This document shows positions 35,461 through 43,271 of a DNA stretch of 64,000 bases, piece after piece (position 1 is the stretch's first letter; the number at the start of each line of letters is the position of its first letter). The stretch is taken from the NCBI GenBank assembly GCA_002070605.1, contig MWDO01000007.1:1-64000 (forward strand), in the 5' to 3' direction. The stretch comes from Spirochaetes bacterium ADurb.Bin133 (GTDB lineage Bacteria; Spirochaetota; GWE2-31-10; MWDO01). A program made the translations under genes and the position numbers. Below the pieces are notes generated by a model. That model was not told where the DNA came from and did no database searches. It saw only the letters and a list, made by a program, of their open reading frames with translations.

Positions 35461-36042
35461 ATGAACGGAAATTTACAGATTTTTCCAAACTCTCCTCTTA
35501 TGCCGAAAGAGAAGCGTATCGAGATTATTTTGCAAAATAATTTAGCGGCAGACCTATTTCTGTCAATTAATTACAGTTTTGCCGAGGTTTTCTTTGGAAA
35601 AATCATAATCTGCTCCGCAAAACTTGGGGTATGCTACCTTGCGCCCGTTACCGACGAGGAAACTGCGCTTAATTTGCTAAAAAAACGCTTCCCCGGCTCG
35701 TCGCTAACTTATCAAACGGACGAATTTCAACAATCCGCGTTATCTTATATAAATATCGGTAAAAGCGCGCCGATAAAACTCCATATAAAAGGGACGAATT
35801 TTCAACTGTCCGTCTGGCGCGAGTTGTTAAATATCCCTTTTGGCTCCCTATCGACTTACGGCAACGTTGCAGAGAAAATCGGGCGTCCCGGCTCTTCGCG
35901 GTCCGTCGGCGCGGCGATAGGACAAAATCCGGTAGCGTACGTTATACCCTGTCATAGAGTAATCAAAAAAAACGGCGACATCGGCGGTTACCGCTGGGGA
36001 TTGCCGTTAAAGAAAAAATTGATTGAATATGAAATTCAATAA
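35461..36042 (+). CDS. ogt: Methylated-DNA-protein-cysteine methyltransferase (Ogt/AdaB type)
   Basis: 193 residues from ATG 35461; an upstream TTG at 35422 is rejected because it overlaps likely promoter sequence. The N-terminal alpha/beta domain (LGVCYLAPVTDEETALNLL) is followed by the DNA-binding helix-turn-helix (GSLSTYGNVAEKIG, GRPGSSRSVGAAIGQNP) and the active-site VIPCHRVI with acceptor Cys. It removes O6-alkyl groups from guanine by a single suicide transfer. An Ada regulatory domain is absent. Located after a CATATG repeat cluster. Confidence 0.93.
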   Translation: MNGNLQIFPNSPLMPKEKRIEIILQNNLAADLFLSINYSFAEVFFGKIIICSAKLGVCYLAPVTDEETALNLLKKRFPGSSLTYQTDEFQQSALSYINIGKSAPIKLHIKGTNFQLSVWRELLNIPFGSLSTYGNVAEKIGRPGSSRSVGAAIGQNPVAYVIPCHRVIKKNGDIGGYRWGLPLKKKLIEYEIQ

Positions 36043-36097
36043 ATTAATATTGAAAAAATAAGTAATTAATTTTAACATATCGACTAAGGGGGATTTT

Positions 36098-36649
36098 ATG
36101 AAAAAAGCAAGTTTTGTGTTTTTAATAATATTCGCGCTCGCTTTTACCGTTAATGCGAACGTTAAAAATTTAACAAAAACGGAAATTAAAGCTCCGATCT
36201 CTTTTGTCAAAACAATAAACGACGCAAATTATAAGAATCTGAGCGTTAAATATTCTTCGGACGGCGATTCGTTTGATTTCAAACAGTATAAAAAACTATT
36301 ATTTGGGCTCACGGTCGCTTTTGCAACGGCTACATTTACCTTTTTATCGCTGGCGATAATTTTTAGCGTACTTTACGGGGTGTCTGATAAAATGGCCGCC
36401 GACGCCAATGCAAATAGCAGATTTTTAGACGAGGCCAATTGGTTATTCTCTAAAAACGGGCTTCTCGTCGGGGTAATCTCAGGCTGGTCGTTATTAACCC
36501 TTTTTTCTATTTGCGCTATAATATCGGGTATAATGTATCTAATGTCCGATCCCAATTATACCGTTATTAACGAGTTTAAAAAGAAAGCAGATTTATTAAT
36601 CGCGCCGGGAGAAAATTCTCTGGGACTCGTAATAGCGCTGAAAGTATAA
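36098..36649 (+). CDS. Small secreted/membrane protein of unknown function
   Basis: 183 residues, ribosome site aaggggga. A signal peptide (residues 1-20, ending TVNA) is followed by a short polar stretch, two membrane helices (about 69-95 and 120-145) around a polar loop, and a C-terminal soluble tail ending SLGLVIALKV. I do not recognise a named family. The layout (signal, polar stretch, two helices, beta-like C-terminus) is the same as in the two adjacent genes at 46.7-48.0 kb, so these may be distant paralogues. Convergent with the methyltransferase gene; both stop codons fall in a shared palindrome. Confidence 0.7.
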   Translation: MKKASFVFLIIFALAFTVNANVKNLTKTEIKAPISFVKTINDANYKNLSVKYSSDGDSFDFKQYKKLLFGLTVAFATATFTFLSLAIIFSVLYGVSDKMAADANANSRFLDEANWLFSKNGLLVGVISGWSLLTLFSICAIISGIMYLMSDPNYTVINEFKKKADLLIAPGENSLGLVIALKV

Positions 36650-36675
36650 CGCTATAGCGTTATACTTTTTTTATT
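36641..36675 (+). terminator. Palindromic terminator shared by convergent genes
   Basis: Positions 36641-36668 form a perfect 28-bp palindrome (arms aaagtataacgcta and its complement) that contains the stop codons of both the upstream plus-strand gene and the downstream minus-strand gene. T-tract on the plus strand (36666-36671); the minus-strand side is weaker. Confidence 0.85.
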
Positions 36676-37634
36676 TTACACACGAAAAATCCTTCCATTA
36701 TGTTAGAAGGGAGTATTCGAAGACATTTTCTCATATCTCGCGAATATTTGTTCTCTTTCGCTCTTGCAAGTCCCTCCGTTACGTAGTCCCCTTCAAGACG
36801 AGGTATGTTTATATTTTCTATTTCGATCTTAAAATCGCCGCTTTCTAATATAGAATTTACCACCCCTTCATTCTCAACGTCATTAATGGCGCAAGTCGAA
36901 TAAACCACCGTACCGCCCGGTTTTACCGAAGTCAACGCGCTTCTCAATAGTTTTTTCTGAATATTCGAACATCTTTCCGCCATATTTTTCCTCCAATTAC
37001 CGTAACTTTTCCGATCGTAAATGTTAAATCTCCCATCCCCAGAACAAGGCGCGTCCAACAGAACTCTGTCGTAATAATTTGCTTTTTCAACGCAAAATTT
37101 ATTACCGTCGGCTTGCGTTACTGTTGTATTAGTAACGCCTAATAAATTTATATTATGTCTTAATCTTTCTATTCTAATAAAATTAGGCTCCACGGCGTCT
37201 ATTATCCCGGTATTATTCATTAAAGCGGCGATTTGAGTGGTTTTACTCCCCGGAGCGCTCGCAAGATCCAGAATTCTCTCGTTTTGTTCTACTCCCAAAG
37301 CTATAGGAGGAAGCATACTAGATAAAGTCTGTAAATAAATTTTACCGGATACCGCCAAATCGGTTTTTAACAATTTAATCCCGTCTTTCTTTTCAAGAAT
37401 AAAGGCGTTATCGATAAAATTAATCTCCTGGAATTTAAACTTATTATTTCGCAAATAGTCCATTACTTCGCGTTTTGTAGACTTTAACGTATTAAGACGA
37501 AATGTCGTACGTCTTTCTATCCTGAACGACTGTATTATCTTATCGTATTGAACGGGGGAAAACAACTCTTTAAAAACGGCTAACGCGTCTCCGGGAATCA
37601 GTTTATAAACGTCGCCTATTGGACGCATTGCCAT
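36660..37634 (-). CDS. RsmB/NOL1-type RNA cytosine-C5 methyltransferase
   Basis: 324 residues. SAM-binding motif I LDLASAPGSKTTQIA, motif IV DAPCSGDG with the Cys that releases the product, and motif VI STCAINDVENE with the catalytic Cys, are as in RsmB, RsmF and NOL1/NOP2 enzymes. It methylates C5 of cytosine in RNA, most likely 16S rRNA. No NusB-like N-terminal domain is present, so it is shorter than E. coli RsmB (429 residues), and no PUA domain is seen as in RsmF; target uncertain. The ATG at 37634 lies 12 nt after zupT on the same strand, so the two are co-transcribed. Confidence 0.9.
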   Translation of the reverse strand: MAMRPIGDVYKLIPGDALAVFKELFSPVQYDKIIQSFRIERRTTFRLNTLKSTKREVMDYLRNNKFKFQEINFIDNAFILEKKDGIKLLKTDLAVSGKIYLQTLSSMLPPIALGVEQNERILDLASAPGSKTTQIAALMNNTGIIDAVEPNFIRIERLRHNINLLGVTNTTVTQADGNKFCVEKANYYDRVLLDAPCSGDGRFNIYDRKSYGNWRKNMAERCSNIQKKLLRSALTSVKPGGTVVYSTCAINDVENEGVVNSILESGDFKIEIENINIPRLEGDYVTEGLARAKENKYSRDMRKCLRILPSNIMEGFFVCKIKKV

Positions 37635-37646
37635 TCGTCCCCCCTA

Positions 37647-38471
37647 TTATGACGAAAAAAGAACTAAACTAATCGCCATAACCATCATACCGGCTATCAA
37701 CCCCGATATAGCGATATGATGTTGTCCGTACTCCTCAGCCGTCGGTAGCAACTCGTCAAACGATATATAAACCATAATCCCCGCGACGGCTGAAAAAACT
37801 ATCCCAAAAACCGCATCGTTCATGAAATTCCTTAATAGGAAAAAGCCGATTAACGCCCCAACCGGCTCCGAAAATCCCGATAAAATAGAGTATAACAGAG
37901 CTTTTTTTCTGCTTTTAGTCGCGTAATATATCGGGACGGATACGGCAATACCTTCGGGAATATTGTGTATTGCGATAGCAAGCGCGATACTAACTCCAAG
38001 CGTCGGATCTTTTATCGCCGCCATAAAAGTTGCAATGCCTTCCGGAAAATTGTGTATTGCTATGGCCAGAGCCGAAAAAAGCCCCATTCGCATAAGCTTT
38101 TTACTTTCTCCATCGCTAATCTCTCCGCTATGAACGTTTTTTAACTCGTGAGGATTCTCGTAAGAAGGAACAAGTTTGTCAATGAGAGCGATTATCGCTA
38201 TCCCGCCAAAAAACGAAACGACCGTTATCCAATACCCCGGTTTAGCGTCGTATATTGATACTAAAGAAGTCTTTGCTTTAAAGAATATCTCCACGAACGA
38301 TACGTAGATCATTACCCCAGCGGAGAAACCGAGCGACGCGGCTAAAAACTTGGGATTAAACTTTTTTGAAAAAAAAGCCATTAAACTTCCGATGCTCGTC
38401 GATAAACCGGCAAATAATGTTACCCCAAAAGCAAATAATACGGAACTTGCGCTAATTACATAATTTTCCAT
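37647..38471 (-). CDS. zupT: ZIP-family zinc/divalent metal transporter ZupT
   Basis: 274 residues, eight membrane helices. Two ZIP metal-site motifs, [12 protein letters not shown] and [19 protein letters not shown], and the [11 protein letters not shown] motif are intact. It imports zinc and other divalent metals across the inner membrane. A His/Glu-containing cytoplasmic loop lies between helices 3 and 4 ([14 protein letters not shown]). It is upstream of the RNA methyltransferase gene with a 12-nt gap. Confidence 0.94.
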   Translation of the reverse strand: MENYVISASSVLFAFGVTLFAGLSTSIGSLMAFFSKKFNPKFLAASLGFSAGVMIYVSFVEIFFKAKTSLVSIYDAKPGYWITVVSFFGGIAIIALIDKLVPSYENPHELKNVHSGEISDGESKKLMRMGLFSALAIAIHNFPEGIATFMAAIKDPTLGVSIALAIAIHNIPEGIAVSVPIYYATKSRKKALLYSILSGFSEPVGALIGFFLLRNFMNDAVFGIVFSAVAGIMVYISFDELLPTAEEYGQHHIAISGLIAGMMVMAISLVLFSS

Positions 38472-38542
38472 TCTACTCTCCGATCTATTGTATAACTCTT
38501 TTTCAAAATTTTGTCAAACCGGTTTTTTAATTCGATTTATTA

Positions 38543-38616
38543 GGCGAGGCGCCCCGCAGTTTTTTGGGAATTGACACATATGAGATAGATATTTTTAATT
38601 AGCAAAATATTTGTCA
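38543..38616. repeat. CATATG repeat (copy 4)
   Basis: TTGACACATATG at 38571-38582, preceded by ggcgccccgc (about 38547-38556) and followed by a 35-nt segment matching 35317-35350. The same orientation as copy 3, so the two form direct repeats about 3.27 kb apart. No gene in this stretch. Confidence 0.65.
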
Positions 38617-38699
38617 TTTATTTAAAAAATATCTAAATTTTTGTAAAGAGTTTTTTACTTTTAGTTGTTATATATATTAAAGAAAAAGGAGAAAATTTT

Positions 38700-39215
38700 A
38701 TGAAAAACAAAAAACATCTATTTCATTTTATAGTATCGGAATCTATGAATACCAATGTCATAGATTTTCTACTAAAAGAGTTCAAAATTAATACGTTCAG
38801 CAAACTGTTTGAAACTATGTTTCGCCTCATTGACAAAAAAGTTCTAAAAATGAAGAGAATAATCGGGAATCACAGCTCCGAATACGCCGTTATAGACAAT
38901 ACCGACGATAAAAGGCTGGATAAATACCTTAGAATCAGCGAAGCGGATTATCTTCGAATAAAAAGATGGCACTCTTTGTATAACGAATTCGGCATGGCTT
39001 CGACGATTCGCGATATTATCCTGTTTTTTTATAACGGCGTTATGAAGTACGGGTTGGAAGGATTTCTTGAGCTTATTGGTAAGAAATTAAGGGTTGATAA
39101 ATTGAAGAACGACTTTTTGGATAAAATGACACAACTGTTGAGTATCGCCGCTCGAAAACGGCTATTATACTCGCTCGTAATCGAAAATTATCCCAAATAC
39201 GTCTGCCGTACGTAA
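38700..39215 (+). CDS. Uncharacterised protein with a possible ribbon-helix-helix segment
   Basis: 171 residues, ribosome site aaaggag. No signal peptide or membrane helix. Residues about 75-120 (KYLRISEADYLRIKRWHSLY, then GMASTIRDIILFFYNGV) have the strand-helix-helix pattern of CopG/MetJ-type DNA-binding proteins, with the YLRIS strand. The rest is basic and helical. It could be a DNA-binding regulator, but I do not recognise the family. Monocistronic and convergent with flaB. Confidence 0.55.
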   Translation: MKNKKHLFHFIVSESMNTNVIDFLLKEFKINTFSKLFETMFRLIDKKVLKMKRIIGNHSSEYAVIDNTDDKRLDKYLRISEADYLRIKRWHSLYNEFGMASTIRDIILFFYNGVMKYGLEGFLELIGKKLRVDKLKNDFLDKMTQLLSIAARKRLLYSLVIENYPKYVCRT

Positions 39216-39243
39216 AAATCAACGGCGCTCATGTTCCGAAGGT

Positions 39244-39279
39244 AAAAAAAAATCCTTCGCTTATTAAAACGAAGGATTT
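39244..39279 (-). terminator. Terminator of flaB
   Basis: aaatccttcg (39250-39259) pairs with cgaaggattt (39270-39279). Read on the minus strand the stem is followed by a run of T residues (plus-strand A run 39244-39252). It lies 20 nt after the flaB stop. Confidence 0.9.
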
Positions 39280-39298
39280 CCCCTGAAAATATCCCTTA

Positions 39299-40174
39299 TT
39301 AGCCCTGCAATAATTGAAGAACAGACTGAGATTTTTGATTAGCTTGCGCAAGCATCGCCATAGAGGACTGAACAAGAATTTGATTCTTTGAATATTGAAC
39401 CATTTCTTCAGCCATATTGGCGTCTCTAATAATAGATTCCGCTTGCTGAATATTCTCAGCTCCTATAAGCAATCCTTTCATCGCATGCTCAAGTCTGTTT
39501 TGATATGCTCCCAGGTCGGCGCGTTGTTTGTTGACAATTTTTAGAGCCACGTCGAGCGTTCCAATAGCCGCGTTAGCCGCATCCGGGGTCGATAGAGAGA
39601 TAAACGTCGCCGCGTGAGGCAATCCGTTAGAGTTCTTCAACTTCAAACCTTGAGAGGTCATAGTTCCTATAAAAACCTGTTCTCTTTGATCCATATTAGC
39701 TCCTATATGAAACCACATACTTCCGGTTACGATATTTAACGAACTCTGTTTAGCAAACCTTCCGGTTAGCATATTCATACCGTTGAATTGAGCATGGCTG
39801 GCTATCCTGTCTATTTCGTCAATTAATTGACTAACTTCAACTTGGATATACATTCTATCCTCAGCCGAATAAACGCCGTTGGAAGCTTGAACGGCCAACT
39901 CTCTAATTCTCTGGATAATATCCTGAGATTCTTGTAAATATCCTTCCGCAGTTTGAATAAGCGATATGCCGTCCTCGGCATTTTTTTCCGCTCTTATCAA
40001 ACCTCTGATCTGCGACCTCATTTTTTCCGATACGGCCAAACCCGAAGCGTCGTCGCTAGCCCTGTTGATCCTAAATCCCGAGCTTACTTTTTCTAAATTC
40101 TTTGTTAAATCATTCCCGTTAAATTTAACATGGCGATTTGCAAACATCGCGCTTAAATTGTGATTAATTATCAT
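39299..40174 (-). CDS. flaB: Periplasmic flagellin FlaB
   Basis: 291 residues, the usual length of spirochaete core flagellins. The N-terminal D0/D1 region ([37 protein letters not shown]) and the C-terminal helix ([20 protein letters not shown], ending QSVLQLLQG) are fully conserved, with a short central domain and no hypervariable outer domain. FlaB polymerises in the periplasm after export by the flagellar type III system. It starts at ATG 40174 with a strong AAGGAGG. The leader (about 190 nt to comM) has a small stem (ggaattt/aaattcc, 40245-40262). I see only a weak sigma-28-like match. Spirochaetes usually have several flaB genes. Confidence 0.97.
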   Translation of the reverse strand: MIINHNLSAMFANRHVKFNGNDLTKNLEKVSSGFRINRASDDASGLAVSEKMRSQIRGLIRAEKNAEDGISLIQTAEGYLQESQDIIQRIRELAVQASNGVYSAEDRMYIQVEVSQLIDEIDRIASHAQFNGMNMLTGRFAKQSSLNIVTGSMWFHIGANMDQREQVFIGTMTSQGLKLKNSNGLPHAATFISLSTPDAANAAIGTLDVALKIVNKQRADLGAYQNRLEHAMKGLLIGAENIQQAESIIRDANMAEEMVQYSKNQILVQSSMAMLAQANQKSQSVLQLLQG

Positions 40175-40364
40175 TCGAATCCTCCTTGATTCTTGTAAAT
40201 TTTACGAAGACATCCTTGTCTCCGCGCGCCTTGTTATAAAATTCGGAATTTCAATAAATTCCTTAAGAAAAATCTAAAAATATTTTTAAAATAATTTCTT
40301 TTTTTGTAAAGCAAAATCAAAAAAAAGTTGTTAATTATTATAAAGAAAATTTTGGAGGAAAATT

Positions 40365-41882
40365 ATGTTTGGAAAAGCGCTTACTTTTACTCGGATGGGG
40401 TTAAATTGCGACATGGTAGAAGCCGAAGTCGATATAAAAAACGGGCTTCCGGCAATTTTTATGGCGGGACTGCTTTCTCAAGAGGTTAAAGAATCTAAAG
40501 AAAGAATCAGACCGGCGATACAAAACAGCGGTTTTGAGTTTCCCGTAAAGAAAATTACGATAAATTTATCGCCCGCCGAAATCTCAAAAACCGGAACTCA
40601 TTACGATCTATCTATCGCTATGGCGATTTTATCAGCGACGGGAGTAATTGATTCTACAGACGGCTGCATCTTTTTTGGCGAGCTCAATTTAAGCGGCGAG
40701 ATAAAATGGGTTCGGGGAATATTCCCGATGGTTATAGAGGCGTTAAAAAAGGGGTATAATAAAATTTTTATCCCTTACGACAACCTAAGCGAAATAGAAT
40801 TTATTAACCTGGATAAAATAATTCCGGTAAAAACTTTAAACGAAACCGCCGACATAATTATTAATAATAATTACGATACTTCGCATATAACTACCGCTCG
40901 ATCAAAAATGTTAACTTCAAGAAAGGTCGGGAATTATTCGGACATTATGGAACAAAGGCATCTTATAGACGCTTTTACAATAGCCGCTTCAGGCGGTCAT
41001 CACATGATTATCGTAGGTCCTCCGGGGTCCGGTAAAACCATGGCGGCAAGCAGATTACCTTCTATAATGCCGGATCTTACCAGTGAAGAATTTATGGAAA
41101 TAAATAAAATTTATTCCGTAGCGGCAGAAAACTTAAACGGTTCGATAAATAAAATTCGACCGTTTCGGAATCCTCACAACAGCGCATCGTCGAGAGCGGT
41201 AATCGGCGGAGGAGCAAAAATTCTTCCCGGCGAAGTAAGTTTAGCCCATAAAGGAGTTCTGTTTTTAGACGAGTTTCTCGAATTTCATTCCGACTCGCTT
41301 CAGTCGCTACGAACAATTATTGAAAATAAAGAGGTCTATATATCTCTTAGAAACGGTTGCGCCATATACCCGGCGGATTTCCTGCTGGTTGCGGCGTGCA
41401 ATCCATGCGCTTGCGGATTCTACGGAACAAAAAGCGGAACTTGCATCTGTACAAAAAACGAAATAAAAAAATATAGGAAGAAGCTCAACAATCCTCTCGT
41501 CGATCGAATTGATCTTCAAGTAAAAGTAGATAGGTTAAATTATCAAGAATTAATTAATGGCGAGAAAAACGTAACTTCCGAGTCCATAAAAGCAAAAGTT
41601 ATAAAATGTTACGATATTCAACAAAAAAGATATCGCAACGAAAAGTTTAAACTCAACTCTGCAATAACGCCGGATAAAATATCGCAGTATTGTATTATGG
41701 AAAAGGGGGGTAATAAGACGTTGGAGAAATTCATGGAGGACAACTTATTAACGGCTAGATCGTGTCATAAAATTCTCAAAATTTCGCGAACCATAGCGGA
41801 TCTTAGAGAAAACGAGATTATTTCCGTAAACGACATAAATAAAGCCGTATCTCTTAGGTTTTTAGACACAGAAGTAGTCTAA
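40365..41882 (+). CDS. comM: YifB/ComM-family Mg-chelatase-like AAA+ ATPase
   Basis: 505 residues. The N-terminal ChlI-like domain (GLPAIFMAGLLSQEVKESKE, then INLSPAEISKTGTHYDL) precedes the AAA+ core with Walker A VGPPGSGKT, Walker B VLFLDEFLEF and the C-terminal Mg_chelatase_C helices. A four-cysteine stretch (CNPCACG with CIC) is typical of this family. ComM homologues act as hexameric branch-migration helicases in natural transformation. Ribosome site ttggagg. Divergent from flaB. Confidence 0.93.
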   Translation: MFGKALTFTRMGLNCDMVEAEVDIKNGLPAIFMAGLLSQEVKESKERIRPAIQNSGFEFPVKKITINLSPAEISKTGTHYDLSIAMAILSATGVIDSTDGCIFFGELNLSGEIKWVRGIFPMVIEALKKGYNKIFIPYDNLSEIEFINLDKIIPVKTLNETADIIINNNYDTSHITTARSKMLTSRKVGNYSDIMEQRHLIDAFTIAASGGHHMIIVGPPGSGKTMAASRLPSIMPDLTSEEFMEINKIYSVAAENLNGSINKIRPFRNPHNSASSRAVIGGGAKILPGEVSLAHKGVLFLDEFLEFHSDSLQSLRTIIENKEVYISLRNGCAIYPADFLLVAACNPCACGFYGTKSGTCICTKNEIKKYRKKLNNPLVDRIDLQVKVDRLNYQELINGEKNVTSESIKAKVIKCYDIQQKRYRNEKFKLNSAITPDKISQYCIMEKGGNKTLEKFMEDNLLTARSCHKILKISRTIADLRENEIISVNDINKAVSLRFLDTEVV

Positions 41883-42266
41883 TTTTAATATTTTGATTTT
41901 TATTGACAAGTTATTAACAATAAAATTATTTTTGTTAATAAATGAATTTCATTAAAATATTTTCAACAAAATAAATATCTTTGTAACTTGTTATAGTATA
42001 ATGAGATATGCTTAATTTTTAGAACCGATGTAAAATTCGTAATATTCTAAACGAAAAATGCTATATTTCAATAGTTATTAACAAGTTATTCACATAATAT
42101 TTTATTTGTAGAAAATTAATTATTAATAATATTAATACGTCGTTTTTTTATTATATATCGTAACGCTGAAAAAAAATTATTATAAATGAGTAATATTCAT
42201 CAGTTTTGTTTCTCAAAATAAGAAAAATGTTTTATAATTGCTTTATCACATCTATGGAGTTGCATA
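41883..42266. other. AT-rich non-coding region with DnaA-box-like sites
   Basis: A 384-nt gap with no open frame. It holds TTATTAACA at 41911-41919 and 42075-42083, its inverse TGTTAATAA at 41933-41941, and TTATTCACA at 42086-42094, one mismatch from the E. coli DnaA box TTATCCACA. The last two sites are 11 bp apart. The gpsA promoter must also lie here. Whether this is a regulatory DnaA cluster, an origin or chance in AT-rich DNA is open. Confidence 0.4.
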
Positions 42267-43271
42267 ATGTCAAAAAATAAAATAACCGTATTGGGCGCCG
42301 GATCGTGGGGAACCACGCTGGCTATTCTACTTACTCAAAAATTTGACGTAACCGTTTGGGAATTTGATAAAGCCGCCGCGGAAGTTCTAAAAACCGAAAG
42401 AACCAATAAAAAATTTTTACCCGGAATTATTTTCCCGGAAAATTTGTCTGTAACAAACGATTTGAGCGAGGCGGTAAAAGACGCGGCGTTAGTAACGTTT
42501 GCCGTTCCGTCGTTTGCCGTCAGAAGTTTATGCGAAAACGTAAAAAACTTCATAAACAAAGACCAAATCCTTGTAACTGTTATAAAAGGATTGGAAGACG
42601 TAACGTTTCTAAGAATGTCGCAGATTATTGACTCGATAATTCCTAATAAGAGAGGGGTCGTAGCTTTATCGGGACCGACGCACGCCGAAGAGGTCGCCAG
42701 AGGAATTCCCTCGACGATTGTCGCCGCCTGCCCCGATTTGTCTCTAGCCGAAGAGGTTCAAAAAGCGTTTATGACAGACTCGTTTAGAGTTTATACTAAC
42801 GAAGATATAATAGGCGTTGAAATTGCGGCGGCTTCTAAAAACGTTATAGCGATAGTAGCCGGTATTTCCGACGGTATAGGTTTTGGCGACAATACAAAGG
42901 CGGCTCTCATTACAAGAGGTCTCGCAGAAATCATCAGACTGGGCAAAAAAGTAAACGCTCTGGAAAAAACCTTTTCGGGACTTGCGGGCATCGGAGATCT
43001 GATAGTTACCTGTCAATCAAAACATTCAAGAAACAGATACGTCGGCGAAGAGCTTGGCAAAGGCAAATCGATCGACGAAATTATCGGTTCTATGACGATG
43101 GTGGCCGAAGGGGTAAAAAACTGCAAATCTATATTACATTTTGCGCAAAAATTTGACGTCGAAATGCCTCTTACGGAAGAACTTTATAGAATAATATATG
43201 AAAAGGCCGATCTGAAAGATTCGCTTAAAAGACTGCTTGGAAGAAAAGAGAAATATGAACACTGGGAATAA
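42267..43271 (+). CDS. gpsA: NAD(P)+-dependent glycerol-3-phosphate dehydrogenase
   Basis: 334 residues. N-terminal Rossmann loop VLGAGSWGTTLAILL, the substrate-site VALSGPTHAEEVARG, the catalytic-Lys region IAAASKNVIAIVAGISDG, and SGLAGIGDLIVTC-like FSGLAGIGDLIVTC identify GpsA. It reduces dihydroxyacetone phosphate to sn-glycerol 3-phosphate for phospholipid synthesis. The 3' end overlaps the next gene by 17 nt, so the two are co-transcribed. Confidence 0.97.
   Translation: MSKNKITVLGAGSWGTTLAILLTQKFDVTVWEFDKAAAEVLKTERTNKKFLPGIIFPENLSVTNDLSEAVKDAALVTFAVPSFAVRSLCENVKNFINKDQILVTVIKGLEDVTFLRMSQIIDSIIPNKRGVVALSGPTHAEEVARGIPSTIVAACPDLSLAEEVQKAFMTDSFRVYTNEDIIGVEIAAASKNVIAIVAGISDGIGFGDNTKAALITRGLAEIIRLGKKVNALEKTFSGLAGIGDLIVTCQSKHSRNRYVGEELGKGKSIDEIIGSMTMVAEGVKNCKSILHFAQKFDVEMPLTEELYRIIYEKADLKDSLKRLLGRKEKYEHWE

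Noticed and set aside
40175-40364. Sigma-28 promoter for flaB
   Set aside because: Only a weak match to the TAAA...GCCGATAA pattern; not strong enough to report as a feature.
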